The position numbers and the translations under genes are program-made. Positions 17,152-29,733 of a DNA stretch of 64,000 bases are shown one piece after another. The notes below the pieces were generated by a model, which did not search any database, was not told where the DNA came from, and was given only the letters and a program-made list of their open reading frames with translations. The number at the start of each line of letters is the position of its first letter. Positions within the stretch are counted from its first letter, which is position 1. Origin of the DNA: CAZDKK01 sp964603725 (GTDB lineage Bacteria > Eisenbacteria > RBG-16-71-46 > CAIMUX01 > WJJG01); NCBI GenBank assembly GCA_964603725.1, contig CAZRWW010000002.1, positions 62,001 through 126,000 on the forward strand, given 5' to 3'.

Positions 17152-18798
17152 CTAGGCCGCATGTCCCGACCGCGCTTCGGGGAGCATCCTGCTCTCAGGC
17201 AACTCGATCACGACACAGCCGCCCGCCGGCCAGCTCGTATCGAATCCGATCCGGCCGCCGTGCTCTTCCACCCCGCGCTGGGCGATCGGCAGCCCGAGTC
17301 CGCTACCGCCCGGCTTCGTCGTGCGGAAGGGCAGGAAGGCCTCCCGGTGATCGACCCCGGACAGGCCGAGGCCACGGTCCACAATGCGGGTCCGGATCCA
17401 GCGCTGCCCGTCCCGCTCGAACGCCTCGAGCCGGGCCTCGACACGCCCTTCCGGATCCGCTTCAATGGCGTTCAAGATCACGTTGCGGAACACCTGGCGC
17501 AGCCACTCCCGATCGCCTCGCAGCCGGTGCCGCTCGCGGCCCCCGGCGACGACGCGGATGGGGCGGTCCTCGTGCGTGAGGCCCACCCGCAGGGCGCGCG
17601 CCTCGGTCTCTAGCAATTCTTCGAGATCGATCTCTTCCAACTTCAGGGTTTTGTCCCGGGCCAGGGTCAGGAACTGGCTGAGGAAAGCCTCTAAGGACGC
17701 GGCTTCGCGCGTGATGAGCTCCATCAGCGGGGCGGCCGTCGGCGGCACTTGCATGCGCCCGTGCAGCAGCTCGATCGACCCGGTGATGGGTTTCAGCGAG
17801 TTGCGGATCTCATGCGCCAGACCGGCGGAGAGCTCGCCCACCATCGCCAGCCGCTCGCGCCGGCGGGCGAGATCTTCGAGCCGCTTGTGTTCGGTCAGGT
17901 CGGAGATGAGGGCCACCCGGCCATGCGAGCGGCCGTCGCTGTCGGTCACCGGCGACAGCTTGACCCAGGCGGGAAAGCGCCGGCCGTTGGCGCCGGCCAG
18001 CCAGAGCTCGGCCTCCGCCGGGCCGACCTGCGCCAGGGTCCCCGCGAGCAGCGCCATCAGCTCCTGGTTTCTCTCGGCCACCGCAGGGGGGAAGGCCGGG
18101 TCCGCCCCTTCGAGACCGAGCAACCGGCGGGCTTCCGGATTGACCGTACGCACCGCGCCCGCCTTGTCCACGGCGACCAGGCCGCAGGTGAGCGCGGCGA
18201 AGATCCGATCGGTGCTCAAGCGCACCTCGGCCAGCTCGGTGCGCGTCTCGGCCGCCTCGCGCAGGCTGGCGGCTGTCTGCCGGCCCAGCAAGCCGGCGGC
18301 GGCGCCCATGGAGGTGAACAGCAGGGTGTGGAAGGCGATCAGCGACCAGAGGGCCCGCGGCAGCAGGCCCTCGCGCTCGTCCAGGAATCCGATCAGCGCA
18401 TAGAGGAGCGAGGCGAAGAGACCCAGCAACAGCCCCGGCCGCCATTGAAACAGCATCCCGCCGCCCAGGACCGGCAGCGCCATCAACAGCAGCGTCGGGC
18501 TGTAGAGCGGCCCGGCGGCCCGCACGACCACCGCCGTGGCGATGCTGTCGCCGAAGAGCATCGCCAGCGCCGGCGCCCCGCCCACGCTCCGTCGGCCACG
18601 CGTGTGGACCGCCAGCGCCGCGGTCGTCAAGCTCAGCCAGCCCGCCAGCATCAAGCCGGAGATGGCCGTGGCGGGCTGTGCCAGCCAGGCGCCCTGCAGA
18701 CCGATCAGGCCGGCCGCCAGCAGGCCCACCAACCAGCGGGCCAACAAAAACCGGCCGGGAGTCACCACCGGCCGGATCCCTGCGCTTGCGTTGCCCAT
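17152..18798 (-). CDS. pilS: PilS, membrane sensor histidine kinase
   Basis: 548 residues. The N-terminal part has about six hydrophobic helices (WLVGLLAAGLIGL through AFHTLLFTSMGAAAGLL), then a coiled linker, a PAS domain (about 200-320, ALTCGLVAVDKAGAVRTVNPEA), the phosphoacceptor His in GLAHEIRNSLKPI (near residue 331), and the ATPase boxes (N: FRNVILNAIEAD; G1: IVDRGLGLSG; G2: GGSGLGLPIAQRGVEEHGG). Start ATG 18798 is chosen over an upstream TTG. It partners PilR. In Pseudomonas PilS senses pilin in the membrane; the same may apply here. Confidence 0.94.
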   Translation of the reverse strand: MGNASAGIRPVVTPGRFLLARWLVGLLAAGLIGLQGAWLAQPATAISGLMLAGWLSLTTAALAVHTRGRRSVGGAPALAMLFGDSIATAVVVRAAGPLYSPTLLLMALPVLGGGMLFQWRPGLLLGLFASLLYALIGFLDEREGLLPRALWSLIAFHTLLFTSMGAAAGLLGRQTAASLREAAETRTELAEVRLSTDRIFAALTCGLVAVDKAGAVRTVNPEARRLLGLEGADPAFPPAVAERNQELMALLAGTLAQVGPAEAELWLAGANGRRFPAWVKLSPVTDSDGRSHGRVALISDLTEHKRLEDLARRRERLAMVGELSAGLAHEIRNSLKPITGSIELLHGRMQVPPTAAPLMELITREAASLEAFLSQFLTLARDKTLKLEEIDLEELLETEARALRVGLTHEDRPIRVVAGGRERHRLRGDREWLRQVFRNVILNAIEADPEGRVEARLEAFERDGQRWIRTRIVDRGLGLSGVDHREAFLPFRTTKPGGSGLGLPIAQRGVEEHGGRIGFDTSWPAGGCVVIELPESRMLPEARSGHAA

Positions 18799-18884
18799 CG
18801 CACTGCTGCCCCGCGGCCGCGCCGACTGCCGCCGATCCGCGCCCAACCTCGGGCGGCCCGACGCGCCCGCCCGCCCGAGCGCCG

Positions 18885-20092
18885 CTAGCCGGCCACGACG
18901 TTGATCAGCTTGAACATCGGCAGGTACATGGACACGACCATCCCGCCAACACCCACGCCCATGATCACGATCATGACCGGTTCGATGATTGAAGTCAGCG
19001 TGTCGACCGCCGTGTTGACCTCTTCGTCGTAGAAGTTGGCGATCTTCTCGAGCATCTTATCGAGGGCGCCGGTCTCCTCGCCGACCGAGATCATCTGGAC
19101 GACCATCGGCGGAAAGACCGCCGAGGCCCGCAGGGGCGCGGCGATCGTCTCGCCCTCGCGAATGCTCGCCTTGGTCGCCTGGATGGCGTCCTCGATGATG
19201 GCGTTGCCCGAGGTCTTGGCCGTGATGTCCAGACCCGCCAGAATCGGCACGCCGCTCGAGATCATCGTCCCCAGCGTGCGAGTGAAGCGCGCGATCGACG
19301 CCTTGCGGATCAGATCGCCCAGCGCCGGAACGCGCAGCATCAGCCGATCGATGTGGTGTCGCCCGCGCTCCGTCCGGTAGTAGCGCCGCACCATCGTGAC
19401 CGCGGCGATGATCAACCCGGCAATCAGCCACCAGGTGCTCTTCAGGAAGTTGCTCATGTCCACGACGATCTGGGTGGGCAGCGGCAGCTTCCCACCGAAG
19501 TCGGCGAAGACCTTGGCGAAGACCGGGATGATGCACAGCAGCATGAAGGCCATCGCGCCGCCGGCCACGCACAACACGACCGTCGGGTAGGTCATGGCGC
19601 TCTTGACCTTGCGCCGCAGCGCCTCGGCCTTCTCGATGTAGGTGGCCAACCGCTGGAGGATCTTGTCGAGGATACCGCCCGCTTCGCCGGCCTCGACCAT
19701 GTTGACGAAGAGCGCGTCAAACGCCTGCGGCCGCTTGCCGAGCGCCTCGGCCAGCGTCGTGCCGGCCTCCACGTCGTGCATGACGTCGGCGATGATCGCG
19801 CGGAACCCGGGATCCTCCGTCTGCTTCGAGAGGATGTCGAGGCACTGCACCAGCGGCAGCCCGGCATCGATCATGGTCGAGAACTGGCGCGTGAAGATCG
19901 CCAGGTCGCGCTTCTTGACGCCGCGCTTCTTGCGGATAAAACTGAGCGAGATGTCGCGGGCCTTGGGCCGCACCTGCGTGGTGATGATCCGCTGGCGGCG
20001 CAGCTTGGCCAGGGCATCCTCGCGCGTCTCGGCATCGACTTCGCCGGACCGGACTTCGCCCGCCGCGGTGCGCCCTTTCCAAACGTAGACGC

Positions 20093-20096
<4 letters not shown>
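18885..20096 (-). CDS. pilC: PilC, inner-membrane platform protein
   Basis: 403 residues of the GspF/PilC family. The N-terminal VYVWKGRTAAGEVRSGEVDA is characteristic, followed by two T2SSF repeats, each with cytoplasmic helices (FTRQFSTMIDAGLPLVQCLD and ARFTRTLGTMISSGVPILAG) and three membrane segments in all. The GTG start overlaps the pilT stop (GTGA). It is the rotating platform contacted by PilB and PilT. Confidence 0.97.
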
Positions 20097-21223
<1,127 letters not shown>

Positions 21224-21297
21224 CCCGCTGCTCCTCCTTGGTGGCTCACCCGCGCGCGGTGGGCGGAGCGTCCGGCGCCCCGCTCGGCCGGGGGACG

Positions 21298-22992
<1,695 letters not shown>

Positions 22993-23303
22993 CGCGTGAC
23001 CTCCCAGGCGTGGATTCTCGCCGGGGGCTCCCCCCTGGACGCTGGCTGCGGCGAGGGGGGGCTCCGGGGCAGCCCTTCGCGGACTGCCGTGGCCGAGCCC
23101 GCCCAGTCGCACGCCGGCAGCTGGGCATGCGGAAGCCTCGGAGGGTCCGGGTTCGCACATCGTGTGCCAGGGGCGGCGATCGATGCGAGGCCAGGCCAGA
23201 GCGCCCCAACCTCAATCCGCCCATGCGAATGGGCGCAGGCTCACTTGGGCCAGGGAGGGCGGTCGCGCGCGGGTGCGGTCGCGGGCGAGCGGTTTGCGCC
23301 CCG
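22993..23303. other. Intergenic region upstream of pilB
   Basis: 311 bp between the comEA-like gene and pilB, both on the - strand. It holds a second, weaker sigma-54-like site (23154-23169, - strand) and the pilB ribosome site. No gene with codon support was seen. Confidence 0.5.
23154..23169 (-). promoter_or_regulatory. Possible sigma-54 promoter upstream of pilB
   Basis: On the - strand TGGCACACGATGTGCG has an exact -24 box and correct GG-to-GC spacing, but the -12 element is GTGC instead of TTGC. It lies about 160 bp before the pilB start codon. Presence of PilR in the same cluster makes it plausible; one chance match of this quality in 64 kb is also plausible. Confidence 0.35.
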
Positions 23304-23897
23304 TCATTGCTTCCTGCAATCGCCCTTGACGCAGACGAGCTCGGCCAGCCTGGCAAAACGCTTCTCGCCCACCCCGCGGACGTCGCGTAGCTCGGCAATG
23401 CTTTGAAACCCCGAGCGTTCGCGCCGGAGGGCGAGAATGCGGCCGGCCAGGGCAGGGCCCACGCCGGGCAGCTCGAGCAGATCAAGGCTGTCGGCCGCAT
23501 TCAGGTCCAGATAGCCTCTGTGGAAGGGATTGGGGCGCTCGACCGCGGTCGACAGGCGCCCGGCGGGCGTCTCCGGTTCGGCTTGAACCGAAGGCCCCCC
23601 GGCTGACGCGCGCGGGATCGCCGCCGGCGGCCCGACCGAGGTCCCCGAGGAATCCTCGCCCGGGGTCTCCGGGGAAGGGTCCCGCGACGTCCCGGGGGGC
23701 GTATCGCCAGGGCCCACGCGTTCGCCGCGGTCCGGGGGCAGCGCTCCGCCGCCGAGGACCTCGACCGCCGCGGGCCGGCTCCCCACGATGCCCGCCGGCA
23801 GCAGGCCGAGCCGCGCCAGCCCCCCCAGGGCGTACCCCGCCCCGAGCAGCACGATCAGGAGCGCCACCAGACGGCGCTCCGCCGGTGTGAAGAACAC
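23304..23897 (-). CDS. ComEA-like helix-hairpin-helix DNA-binding protein
   Basis: 197 residues. One N-terminal membrane helix (LVALLIVLLGAGYALGGLAR), a Pro/Gly/Ser-rich spacer, and a C-terminal double helix-hairpin-helix (DLNAADSLDLLELPGVGPAL, then IAELRDVRGVGEKRFARLAE). ComEA proteins bind incoming DNA in the periplasm during natural transformation, and this one lies next to the pilus genes, so a DNA-uptake role is reasonable. The GTG start 23897 follows GGGGGGAAG. The two terminal Cys (CVKGDC) could form a disulfide. Confidence 0.85.
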   Translation of the reverse strand: MFFTPAERRLVALLIVLLGAGYALGGLARLGLLPAGIVGSRPAAVEVLGGGALPPDRGERVGPGDTPPGTSRDPSPETPGEDSSGTSVGPPAAIPRASAGGPSVQAEPETPAGRLSTAVERPNPFHRGYLDLNAADSLDLLELPGVGPALAGRILALRRERSGFQSIAELRDVRGVGEKRFARLAELVCVKGDCRKQ

Positions 23898-23970
23898 TCG
23901 CGCTTCCCCCCGGTGCGTCGTGAGCGCGGCTGGCGAGGCGACGCAGCCGTGCAACCATGCGCAGCGTCCG

Positions 23971-24088
23971 CACGGGGCGGTCGAACGCGCTGCCGAACGG
24001 GGCGGTCGAACGCGCTGCCGAACGGGGCGGTCGAACGCGCTGCCGCACGGGGCGGTCGAACGCGCTGCCGCACGGGGCGGTCGGCGGC
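23971..24088. repeat. 25-bp tandem repeat between comEA-like gene and outer-membrane gene
   Basis: Four full units of (c/a)acggggcggtcgaacgcg plus ctgccg, starting at 23971, 23996, 24021 and 24046, and a partial fifth. The unit is 25 bp, not a multiple of three, and lies in the gap between two - strand genes. The first base alternates c/a between units; otherwise they are identical. Confidence 0.92.
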
Positions 24089-24105
24089 ATGCGATCGGTC
24101 CGGCC

Positions 24106-26244
24106 TCAGTCGACGAAGTGCCACTCCAGGCCGATGGTGCTGCTGCGGTAGGGCAGGGCACCCCAGTCTTCGTCGTGGGTCGCCGATTCGAAGAACTCGT
24201 CGGTGAGATTCCGGAAACGCACGAACAGATGGGCGCGCTCGAGGAAGGCGGCGTGGATCTCGGCATCGAGCTGAACACGCGCGGGCACCGCTCCGCGGGG
24301 CGTATCCCACTGGCCCTGGCCCTCCGCGATCACGCCGGCCTCGTAGGCCAGGTCGCCCTTGAAGGCTCGCCGCGCGATGAAGATCCCCCCCGACCCGTGG
24401 AACGGCGCGACCAGAATGGGCAACCGCTCGCCAGGAGGATCCAGCACCGTCGTGATGCTGCCCTCGACGCGCCAGCCCCACCCGATCGGCACGCGGCCCC
24501 GCAGTCGCGCGCCCGTGAGCGTCGCATCGCCCAGCGAATCCATCAGCTTCTCCCGGGTGCGCGCTTCCGGCAGCAGCGCGCCGGATTCGGCCGCGTCGAG
24601 GCCCAGAGCGTCGGCGATGTGGCGCACGAACACGGCAGCGCCGAGCCGCGCTCCGCTCGGCCGCCAGTCGGCCGCGAGCTCCGCATGCAGGAGGCGGCGG
24701 ACCGGGTCGTCGGGTGCCGGGTCCTCGCCGAGCAGGTGCAGCCCCTCGCGCACCAGCGCATCGCCATCGGGCTCGAGCCGCGGGACGAACACGCTCGCTC
24801 GCCCGATCCAGGCCTCCGCGCTCACCTCCGCCGCCGGGCTCAGGCGTTGCGTCAGCACGAGGCGCGCCCGAGCGTGGCCGCCCGTCCACCAGGGGTCGGT
24901 CCACCCGACCGTGGCAACGACCGATCGCGGGCCGTCCTCCATCACCACCCCCATAGCCATCCCCGTGCCATTGGCGCTCCACGCGCTGTCGCCGGCGGCG
25001 CGGGCCGACCAGGACAACCTGACCCGCTCATAGGCCGCGGCGAGCAGCAATTGCGCCGGTCCCATCGGAAGGGCCGTGTGGGTGGTCACGCCGAGCGTGC
25101 GCGCCTCGCGGCGGGCCGAGTCGGTCGGACCCCACCACTCGAGTCGCTCGCCCCGACGCGCCAAGTCGATCTGGGCGATGCGCCCGCTCCCCCAGGGCAC
25201 CTGCGCGCCCGCGCTGAATCGCGTGCTGCCCCAGTAGAGCTTGCGGCCGTCCGACATCGTGTAGCGGCCGGTGCGATCGGAGGCGGTCAGACGGGGGGCG
25301 GCCAGCGGGGAAGCGCGATCGACTTGCGCCAGGAGGTTCTGGAAACCGGCGCCGCGATAGCGCTGCAGACCGTTGGGGTAGAACTGCCGTCCCTCCGAGC
25401 TGGCGTGCGCATAGGAGGCGAGCGCGCGCCACCGGCCGGTCTGGCGGGCGAGGAGAACATCCTGGGTTCCCGACCGAGCCACGCCCTCGGTGAACCGCAC
25501 CTGGCTGGGGACGTCCTCCCAGACCGGCTCCTGGGACGCGGTCCAGATCAGGCCGTCACCGGCGGCGCCGAGCGGATCGAGGAAAGGGTCAGGGGCCAGG
25601 CAGCGCACCTCCCCGAGGACCAGGGGGCTCAGCGACTGGCACTGCGCCTCGCCCAGCGCCGGCCCCATCGTCGTTGCGCCGTCGAGCCACAGCGAGAGCC
25701 GCTCGACTCCGGGCCCCAGGTCATAGGGCACATCCCAGGCGATGGGGCTCCCCGCTTCGTGCAGGCCGAGGTGAGTCCCGCGCTTCAGCGCTTCGGAGAA
25801 GAGGCCGGCGGTGGAGTGGAACAACGCCTCGCGCCCCGCGCCCGGCTCGCCGGCGGCCCGGCCGAGCTGGGCCAGCAGCCAATCGCGTCGCCACCACAGC
25901 ACAGGACGCGCGCCGGCCGAGTCAGCGCTGGCGGCGACCGCGGCCGAATCGGGCAGCGCGTCCGCCGCGGCCGAGTCGGCCAGCGCGGCGACCGCGGCCG
26001 AGTCGGGCGCTGCGACGGGGGCGGGCGCGGGGCGACGCGGGGCTGGCCGGAACTGCGCGTGAGCGGGAGCGATCGCCCCGGGCCCCAGAATCCCCAGGGT
26101 CAGAGCCGCGGCGGTCAGGAGCGCTGGCCAGAGAACGCCAACCGAAGCGGGGGGTCGCGGGAAGTCGTCAGGCCGCGCCGCGCTCGAGCGCGTCGAGCTG
26201 GTCCACGGCGTCCTGGAAGTCTGGCCTGACGCGCAGGACCTCAC
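24106..26244 (-). CDS. TonB-dependent-receptor-like outer-membrane beta-barrel protein
   Basis: About 712 residues. A hydrophobic signal segment (VLWPALLTAAALTLGILG, ending APAHAQ) is followed by an Ala/Asp/Ser-rich repeat stretch (ADSAA-type units), then alternating beta-strand sequence to the end. The C-terminus (LFVRFRNLTDEFFES, then IGLEWHFVD) resembles the last strands of TonB-dependent receptors, but no plug domain or TonB box was found. The start is doubtful. No ATG/GTG/TTG lies between the upstream gene's stop and the signal segment. GTG 26244, with AAGGAG 7 bp upstream, overlaps the TPR gene by 77 bp and gives a long N-region. A vitamin or metal importer is possible, but the substrate is unknown. 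Confidence 0.65.
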   Translation of the reverse strand: MRSCASGQTSRTPWTSSTRSSAARPDDFPRPPASVGVLWPALLTAAALTLGILGPGAIAPAHAQFRPAPRRPAPAPVAAPDSAAVAALADSAAADALPDSAAVAASADSAGARPVLWWRRDWLLAQLGRAAGEPGAGREALFHSTAGLFSEALKRGTHLGLHEAGSPIAWDVPYDLGPGVERLSLWLDGATTMGPALGEAQCQSLSPLVLGEVRCLAPDPFLDPLGAAGDGLIWTASQEPVWEDVPSQVRFTEGVARSGTQDVLLARQTGRWRALASYAHASSEGRQFYPNGLQRYRGAGFQNLLAQVDRASPLAAPRLTASDRTGRYTMSDGRKLYWGSTRFSAGAQVPWGSGRIAQIDLARRGERLEWWGPTDSARREARTLGVTTHTALPMGPAQLLLAAAYERVRLSWSARAAGDSAWSANGTGMAMGVVMEDGPRSVVATVGWTDPWWTGGHARARLVLTQRLSPAAEVSAEAWIGRASVFVPRLEPDGDALVREGLHLLGEDPAPDDPVRRLLHAELAADWRPSGARLGAAVFVRHIADALGLDAAESGALLPEARTREKLMDSLGDATLTGARLRGRVPIGWGWRVEGSITTVLDPPGERLPILVAPFHGSGGIFIARRAFKGDLAYEAGVIAEGQGQWDTPRGAVPARVQLDAEIHAAFLERAHLFVRFRNLTDEFFESATHDEDWGALPYRSSTIGLEWHFVD

Positions 26245-28291
26245 GCATGCACTCCTTGGCCTCTTCGATCTCCCCCACGCGGGCGTGCTCGAGTCCCAGC
26301 AGGAAGGTGATGCCGGCGCTCTCCTGAGACTCGGTCTGGGGGATCTCGAGCGCCAGGCGGAACTCCTCGATCGCCTCGCGGTGGCGCTCGAGCCGCGCGA
26401 AGCACTTGCCGCGCAGCTCGCGCAGCCGCAGCTCCAATTCGCGCGGCAGCTCCTGGCAGGCCAGCGCAACATCGAACTCCTCGAGCGCCTCCTCGAGCAG
26501 GCCCATTTCCTGATGCGAGACGCCCAGGTCGTAGTGCGCCTGCGGGTCGTTGTCTCCGACCTGCTGGCGGACACCCTCGCGGAACTCGTCCAGGAGGGCC
26601 CCGATCTCCATCCAGTCCTGCTGGTCGCGCCGCACTTCCGCCGGCTCCTCGCGGACCGCCACGACGGTGTCCCGCGCCTCGAGCACGGCCTGCACCGGCC
26701 CGGGATGCTCCTCCGCCGACAGGTCGGCGCCGATCACACCCAGCTCCCGGAAGCGCGCCATGCGGCGGCGGGCGGTTTCGTTCTGCGGGTCGCGCCGCAG
26801 GACTTCGCGGAAGGCCCCCACCGCATCCTGGAGCTCTCCATCGCGGATGAGCAAGTCGCCCTTCAGGAGGAACCCGCGAACAATGCCCGCATTGTGTTGA
26901 AGGGCCCGGGAGATCTCAACGAGTTTCTCGACCGCCTCCATGCAGGGATCGTGCTGGATCCACTCCTCCACGCGCTTGAGCGCGATCGTCCACTGCTCGG
27001 CCGCCACGGCCTGCCGCGTGGCGGCGGCCGGATCCGCCAGGCGCCCGGCCGGCGCCGACTGGTCTTCGACTTCGATGCCCAGCTCGGCGGCCACCACCTC
27101 CAGCTCCCTGGCCGCATCCTCCGGAATCTCCAGAACCACTTCCTCGGCCCCGCTCGCCGACCCGTGCCCGGGGGTTCCGGGCCTCTCGCGCTCCGGCGCT
27201 CCCATCGCCGCGCGGGCCGCTTCGATCACCTGCACGGCCTCGCTGCGCGCGCGGGCGTCGTCGTCGCCCGCCGTCGCGGACTCGACCCGATCTGCATCCC
27301 CTTCACCCGGGGGCGCGCTGTCCGGCTCGTCCAGATCGATCTCCCCGAAGTTGGCTGGATTGCCGGGCACGCGCGCGGGGACCGATCTGGCCTCCGCGCG
27401 CCGGTCGAGGCCGGTCTCGGCCTGCGGCCCCCCGTCTCCGTGGGCCGCGAACTCCGGCTCCACCTCGAGCCGCACCTCGCCACCTGCCGCCGCCCGCGAC
27501 CCCTCGAGATCCGCCGGGCCCAGACAGGGCGTGGTCGACTGGTCCGTCTCGAGCCCTTCCTCCTCGGCGCTCAGCGCGATCACGGCGTCGGTCTGCGGCG
27601 CGACCGGAAGGACCGCCGCGCCGCTTGGCGCCGGGGCTCCGTCGCCCTGATCCCGCTCCGCCGCGCCCGCACCCACGCCCACGCGCAAGGCCGCGCCCGG
27701 ATCCATGTCGTCGGCCCGGGCCCGGAGGTCTGCCGCCAGCTTCTGGGCGCCCGCCGCGCGGGCCGTCTCGGAGGCGCGCACGAGGAGCTCGGCCGCTTCG
27801 TCCGGCCGGTCCAGATCCTCAAGGATGCCCGCCAGCTTGAGCGCCATGTCGGCGCTGCGCGGCGCAATCGCCGCCGCCGCCGCCAGGGTCTCGCGGAAAT
27901 CCTCGCTGCTCCGCCGGTCGGCCGGCGTTCGCTCGAGAAAACACAGGTAGGCCGCCAGCCCGTCGCTGTAGAGCTCCTCGCCGACGTACAGGTCGCCCAT
28001 CAGGCGATAGACCACGTCGTGATCGGGCTTCAGGCGGATGATCTTGCGGCACAGCGCCACGCCGTTGCGGTGGAAGCCGAGCTTGTTGTAGGCCCGGATG
28101 GCGGCCTCGTAGTGCGCGACCGCATCATCCCGATTGCCGATGCGCTCGTGCAGGTCGCCGACGTAGAGGTGGTCGTAGGGATCGACTTCCCCCGAGTTCA
28201 GAAGCGGCTCGTAGGCGGCCAGCGCCTTGACGATCTGGCCGGACTTGGCCAGCTTCTGCGCGTTGCGTCTGATGGAGATGTTCTTCTGCAA
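26168..28291 (-). CDS. Large TPR-repeat protein
   Basis: About 707 residues, cytoplasmic. N-terminal TPR block (KNISIRRNAQKLAKSGQIVK, DPYDHLYVGDLHERIGNRDD, LKPDHDVVYRLMGDLYVGEE), a long acidic low-complexity middle (about residues 220-420), and a C-terminal TPR block (DPQAHYDLGVSHQEMGLLEE, ITFLLGLEHARVGEIEEAKE). Such proteins are scaffolds. Their partners are unknown. The start is uncertain: TTG 28291 fits the family N-terminus, and another TTG at 28333 adds 14 residues. The 3' end may overlap the outer-membrane protein gene. Confidence 0.75.
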   Translation of the reverse strand: MQKNISIRRNAQKLAKSGQIVKALAAYEPLLNSGEVDPYDHLYVGDLHERIGNRDDAVAHYEAAIRAYNKLGFHRNGVALCRKIIRLKPDHDVVYRLMGDLYVGEELYSDGLAAYLCFLERTPADRRSSEDFRETLAAAAAIAPRSADMALKLAGILEDLDRPDEAAELLVRASETARAAGAQKLAADLRARADDMDPGAALRVGVGAGAAERDQGDGAPAPSGAAVLPVAPQTDAVIALSAEEEGLETDQSTTPCLGPADLEGSRAAAGGEVRLEVEPEFAAHGDGGPQAETGLDRRAEARSVPARVPGNPANFGEIDLDEPDSAPPGEGDADRVESATAGDDDARARSEAVQVIEAARAAMGAPERERPGTPGHGSASGAEEVVLEIPEDAARELEVVAAELGIEVEDQSAPAGRLADPAAATRQAVAAEQWTIALKRVEEWIQHDPCMEAVEKLVEISRALQHNAGIVRGFLLKGDLLIRDGELQDAVGAFREVLRRDPQNETARRRMARFRELGVIGADLSAEEHPGPVQAVLEARDTVVAVREEPAEVRRDQQDWMEIGALLDEFREGVRQQVGDNDPQAHYDLGVSHQEMGLLEEALEEFDVALACQELPRELELRLRELRGKCFARLERHREAIEEFRLALEIPQTESQESAGITFLLGLEHARVGEIEEAKECMREVLRVRPDFQDAVDQLDALERGAA

Positions 28292-28419
28292 TGCCAGCGA
28301 CCCCCGCGCCCAGAGCCGGGTTTGCCAGGGCAAGGAACTTGCTTTCCCTACGCGGTATCGACCGGTCCGCCTGCGATCTCAACCGGGGGCGGCGGGAATC
28401 TTGCCGATCGCGGCGACGA

Positions 28420-29733
28420 TCAAGGCTCGGCGCCGGGTTTCGGGCGCACGGGGGGTGCGGCGTGGTTGCGCAGCGCCACTTGGCCCGCCAGAACGAGGTC
28501 CCGCAGGTCGGAGTGGCCGACGTGGTAAGGCAGGCGGGCGTAGGAGGGCGCGTGCAAGATCTGGAGGTCGGCCCGGTAGCCCGGCGCCAGAGCGCCGCAC
28601 TCGCCCGCCAAACCCAACGCCGCGGCGGCGTTGTAGGTGGCGGCCGTCACGGCCTCGGCGGGGGTCAAGCCCATCTCGCGGCAGGCCAGCGCGATGATCC
28701 AGGGCATCGACTCGGTCATCGAGCTGCCGGGATTGCAGTCGGTGGCCAGGGCCACGGGGACGCCGAGCTCGACCATCCGGCGGGCCGGGGCATAGGCGGC
28801 GGCGCGCAGCGAAAAGAGCGTGCCGGGCAGCAGCACCGCGACGACGCCGGCCTGGGCCATGCGGCGCAGCCCCTCCTCCGACACCTTGCCCAGGTGATCG
28901 GCCGAGACCGCTCCGACCTCCGCCGCCAGCTCGGCGCCGCCGGTGGCCTCGATCTCATCGGCGTGGAGCTTCGGCATCAGGCCCGCCCGGCGGGCGGCCA
29001 GCAGGATGCGCCGAGACTGGTCGACGGTGAAGACGCCCCGCTCGCAGAAGACGTCGCAGAAGCGCGCGATGCCCAGCGCCGCCGCCTCGGGGATCATCCG
29101 CTCGACGAGCAGATCGACATAGGCCTCCGGGTCCGCGGCGTGCTCGCGCGGAATCTCGTGCGCCCCCAGAAACGTCGCCACGATCCGCACGCGATGGCGG
29201 GCGGCCAGCTCGCCGATCAGGCGCAGGGCGCGCAGCTCCTGATCGGTCGCGAGACCATAGCCGGTCTTGATCTCCACGGTGCCCGTGCCGTAGGCCGCCA
29301 TCTGGTCCAGACGGAGCAGCGAGCCGGCCAGAATCGCCGCGTCCTCCGCCGCGCGGAACATGCGCACGCTGGAGTGGATGCCGCCGCCGGCGGCCGCGAT
29401 CTCCATGTACGTCTTGCCGCGCAGGCGCTCCTCGAACTCCCATTCGCGCGTGCCGGCGAAGAGCACGTGCGTGTGCGGGTCGACGAAGGCGGGCAGCACG
29501 ACGCACTCCGCGGCATCGATCTCATCGCCGTGCGGCCGGAGGCGGCACTGCCCGCGCACCTGCTCGGTCGTGCCCACGGTCGCGATCCGGCCGCCGGCCA
29601 CGGCCAGCGCGCCATCCTCGATCAGGCCCAGCGCCGACATCTGGGGCCCGCGCTTGGGCGCTCCGCCCGCGAGGGGCGCGAGGGTCAACAGCTGCCGCGC
29701 CCCCGTGATGATCAGATCCGCTTCGATCTTCAC
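28420..29733 (-). CDS. hutI: Imidazolonepropionase (histidine degradation)
   Basis: 437 residues, amidohydrolase superfamily. It hydrolyses imidazolonepropionate to formiminoglutamate, the third step of histidine catabolism. Visible features: metal site DPHTHVLFAG, substrate loop GGGIHSSV, LGAHEIP, LHADEIEATGG and ALATDCNPGSS. N- and C-terminal beta domains flank the barrel. The GTG start overlaps the dinG stop as GTGA. No hutH, hutU or hutG is nearby, so the rest of the pathway must be elsewhere. Confidence 0.95.
   Translation of the reverse strand: MKIEADLIITGARQLLTLAPLAGGAPKRGPQMSALGLIEDGALAVAGGRIATVGTTEQVRGQCRLRPHGDEIDAAECVVLPAFVDPHTHVLFAGTREWEFEERLRGKTYMEIAAAGGGIHSSVRMFRAAEDAAILAGSLLRLDQMAAYGTGTVEIKTGYGLATDQELRALRLIGELAARHRVRIVATFLGAHEIPREHAADPEAYVDLLVERMIPEAAALGIARFCDVFCERGVFTVDQSRRILLAARRAGLMPKLHADEIEATGGAELAAEVGAVSADHLGKVSEEGLRRMAQAGVVAVLLPGTLFSLRAAAYAPARRMVELGVPVALATDCNPGSSMTESMPWIIALACREMGLTPAEAVTAATYNAAAALGLAGECGALAPGYRADLQILHAPSYARLPYHVGHSDLRDLVLAGQVALRNHAAPPVRPKPGAEP

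Noticed and set aside
23971..24088. CRISPR array
   Set aside because: Units are directly adjacent with no spacers, and no cas genes are present.
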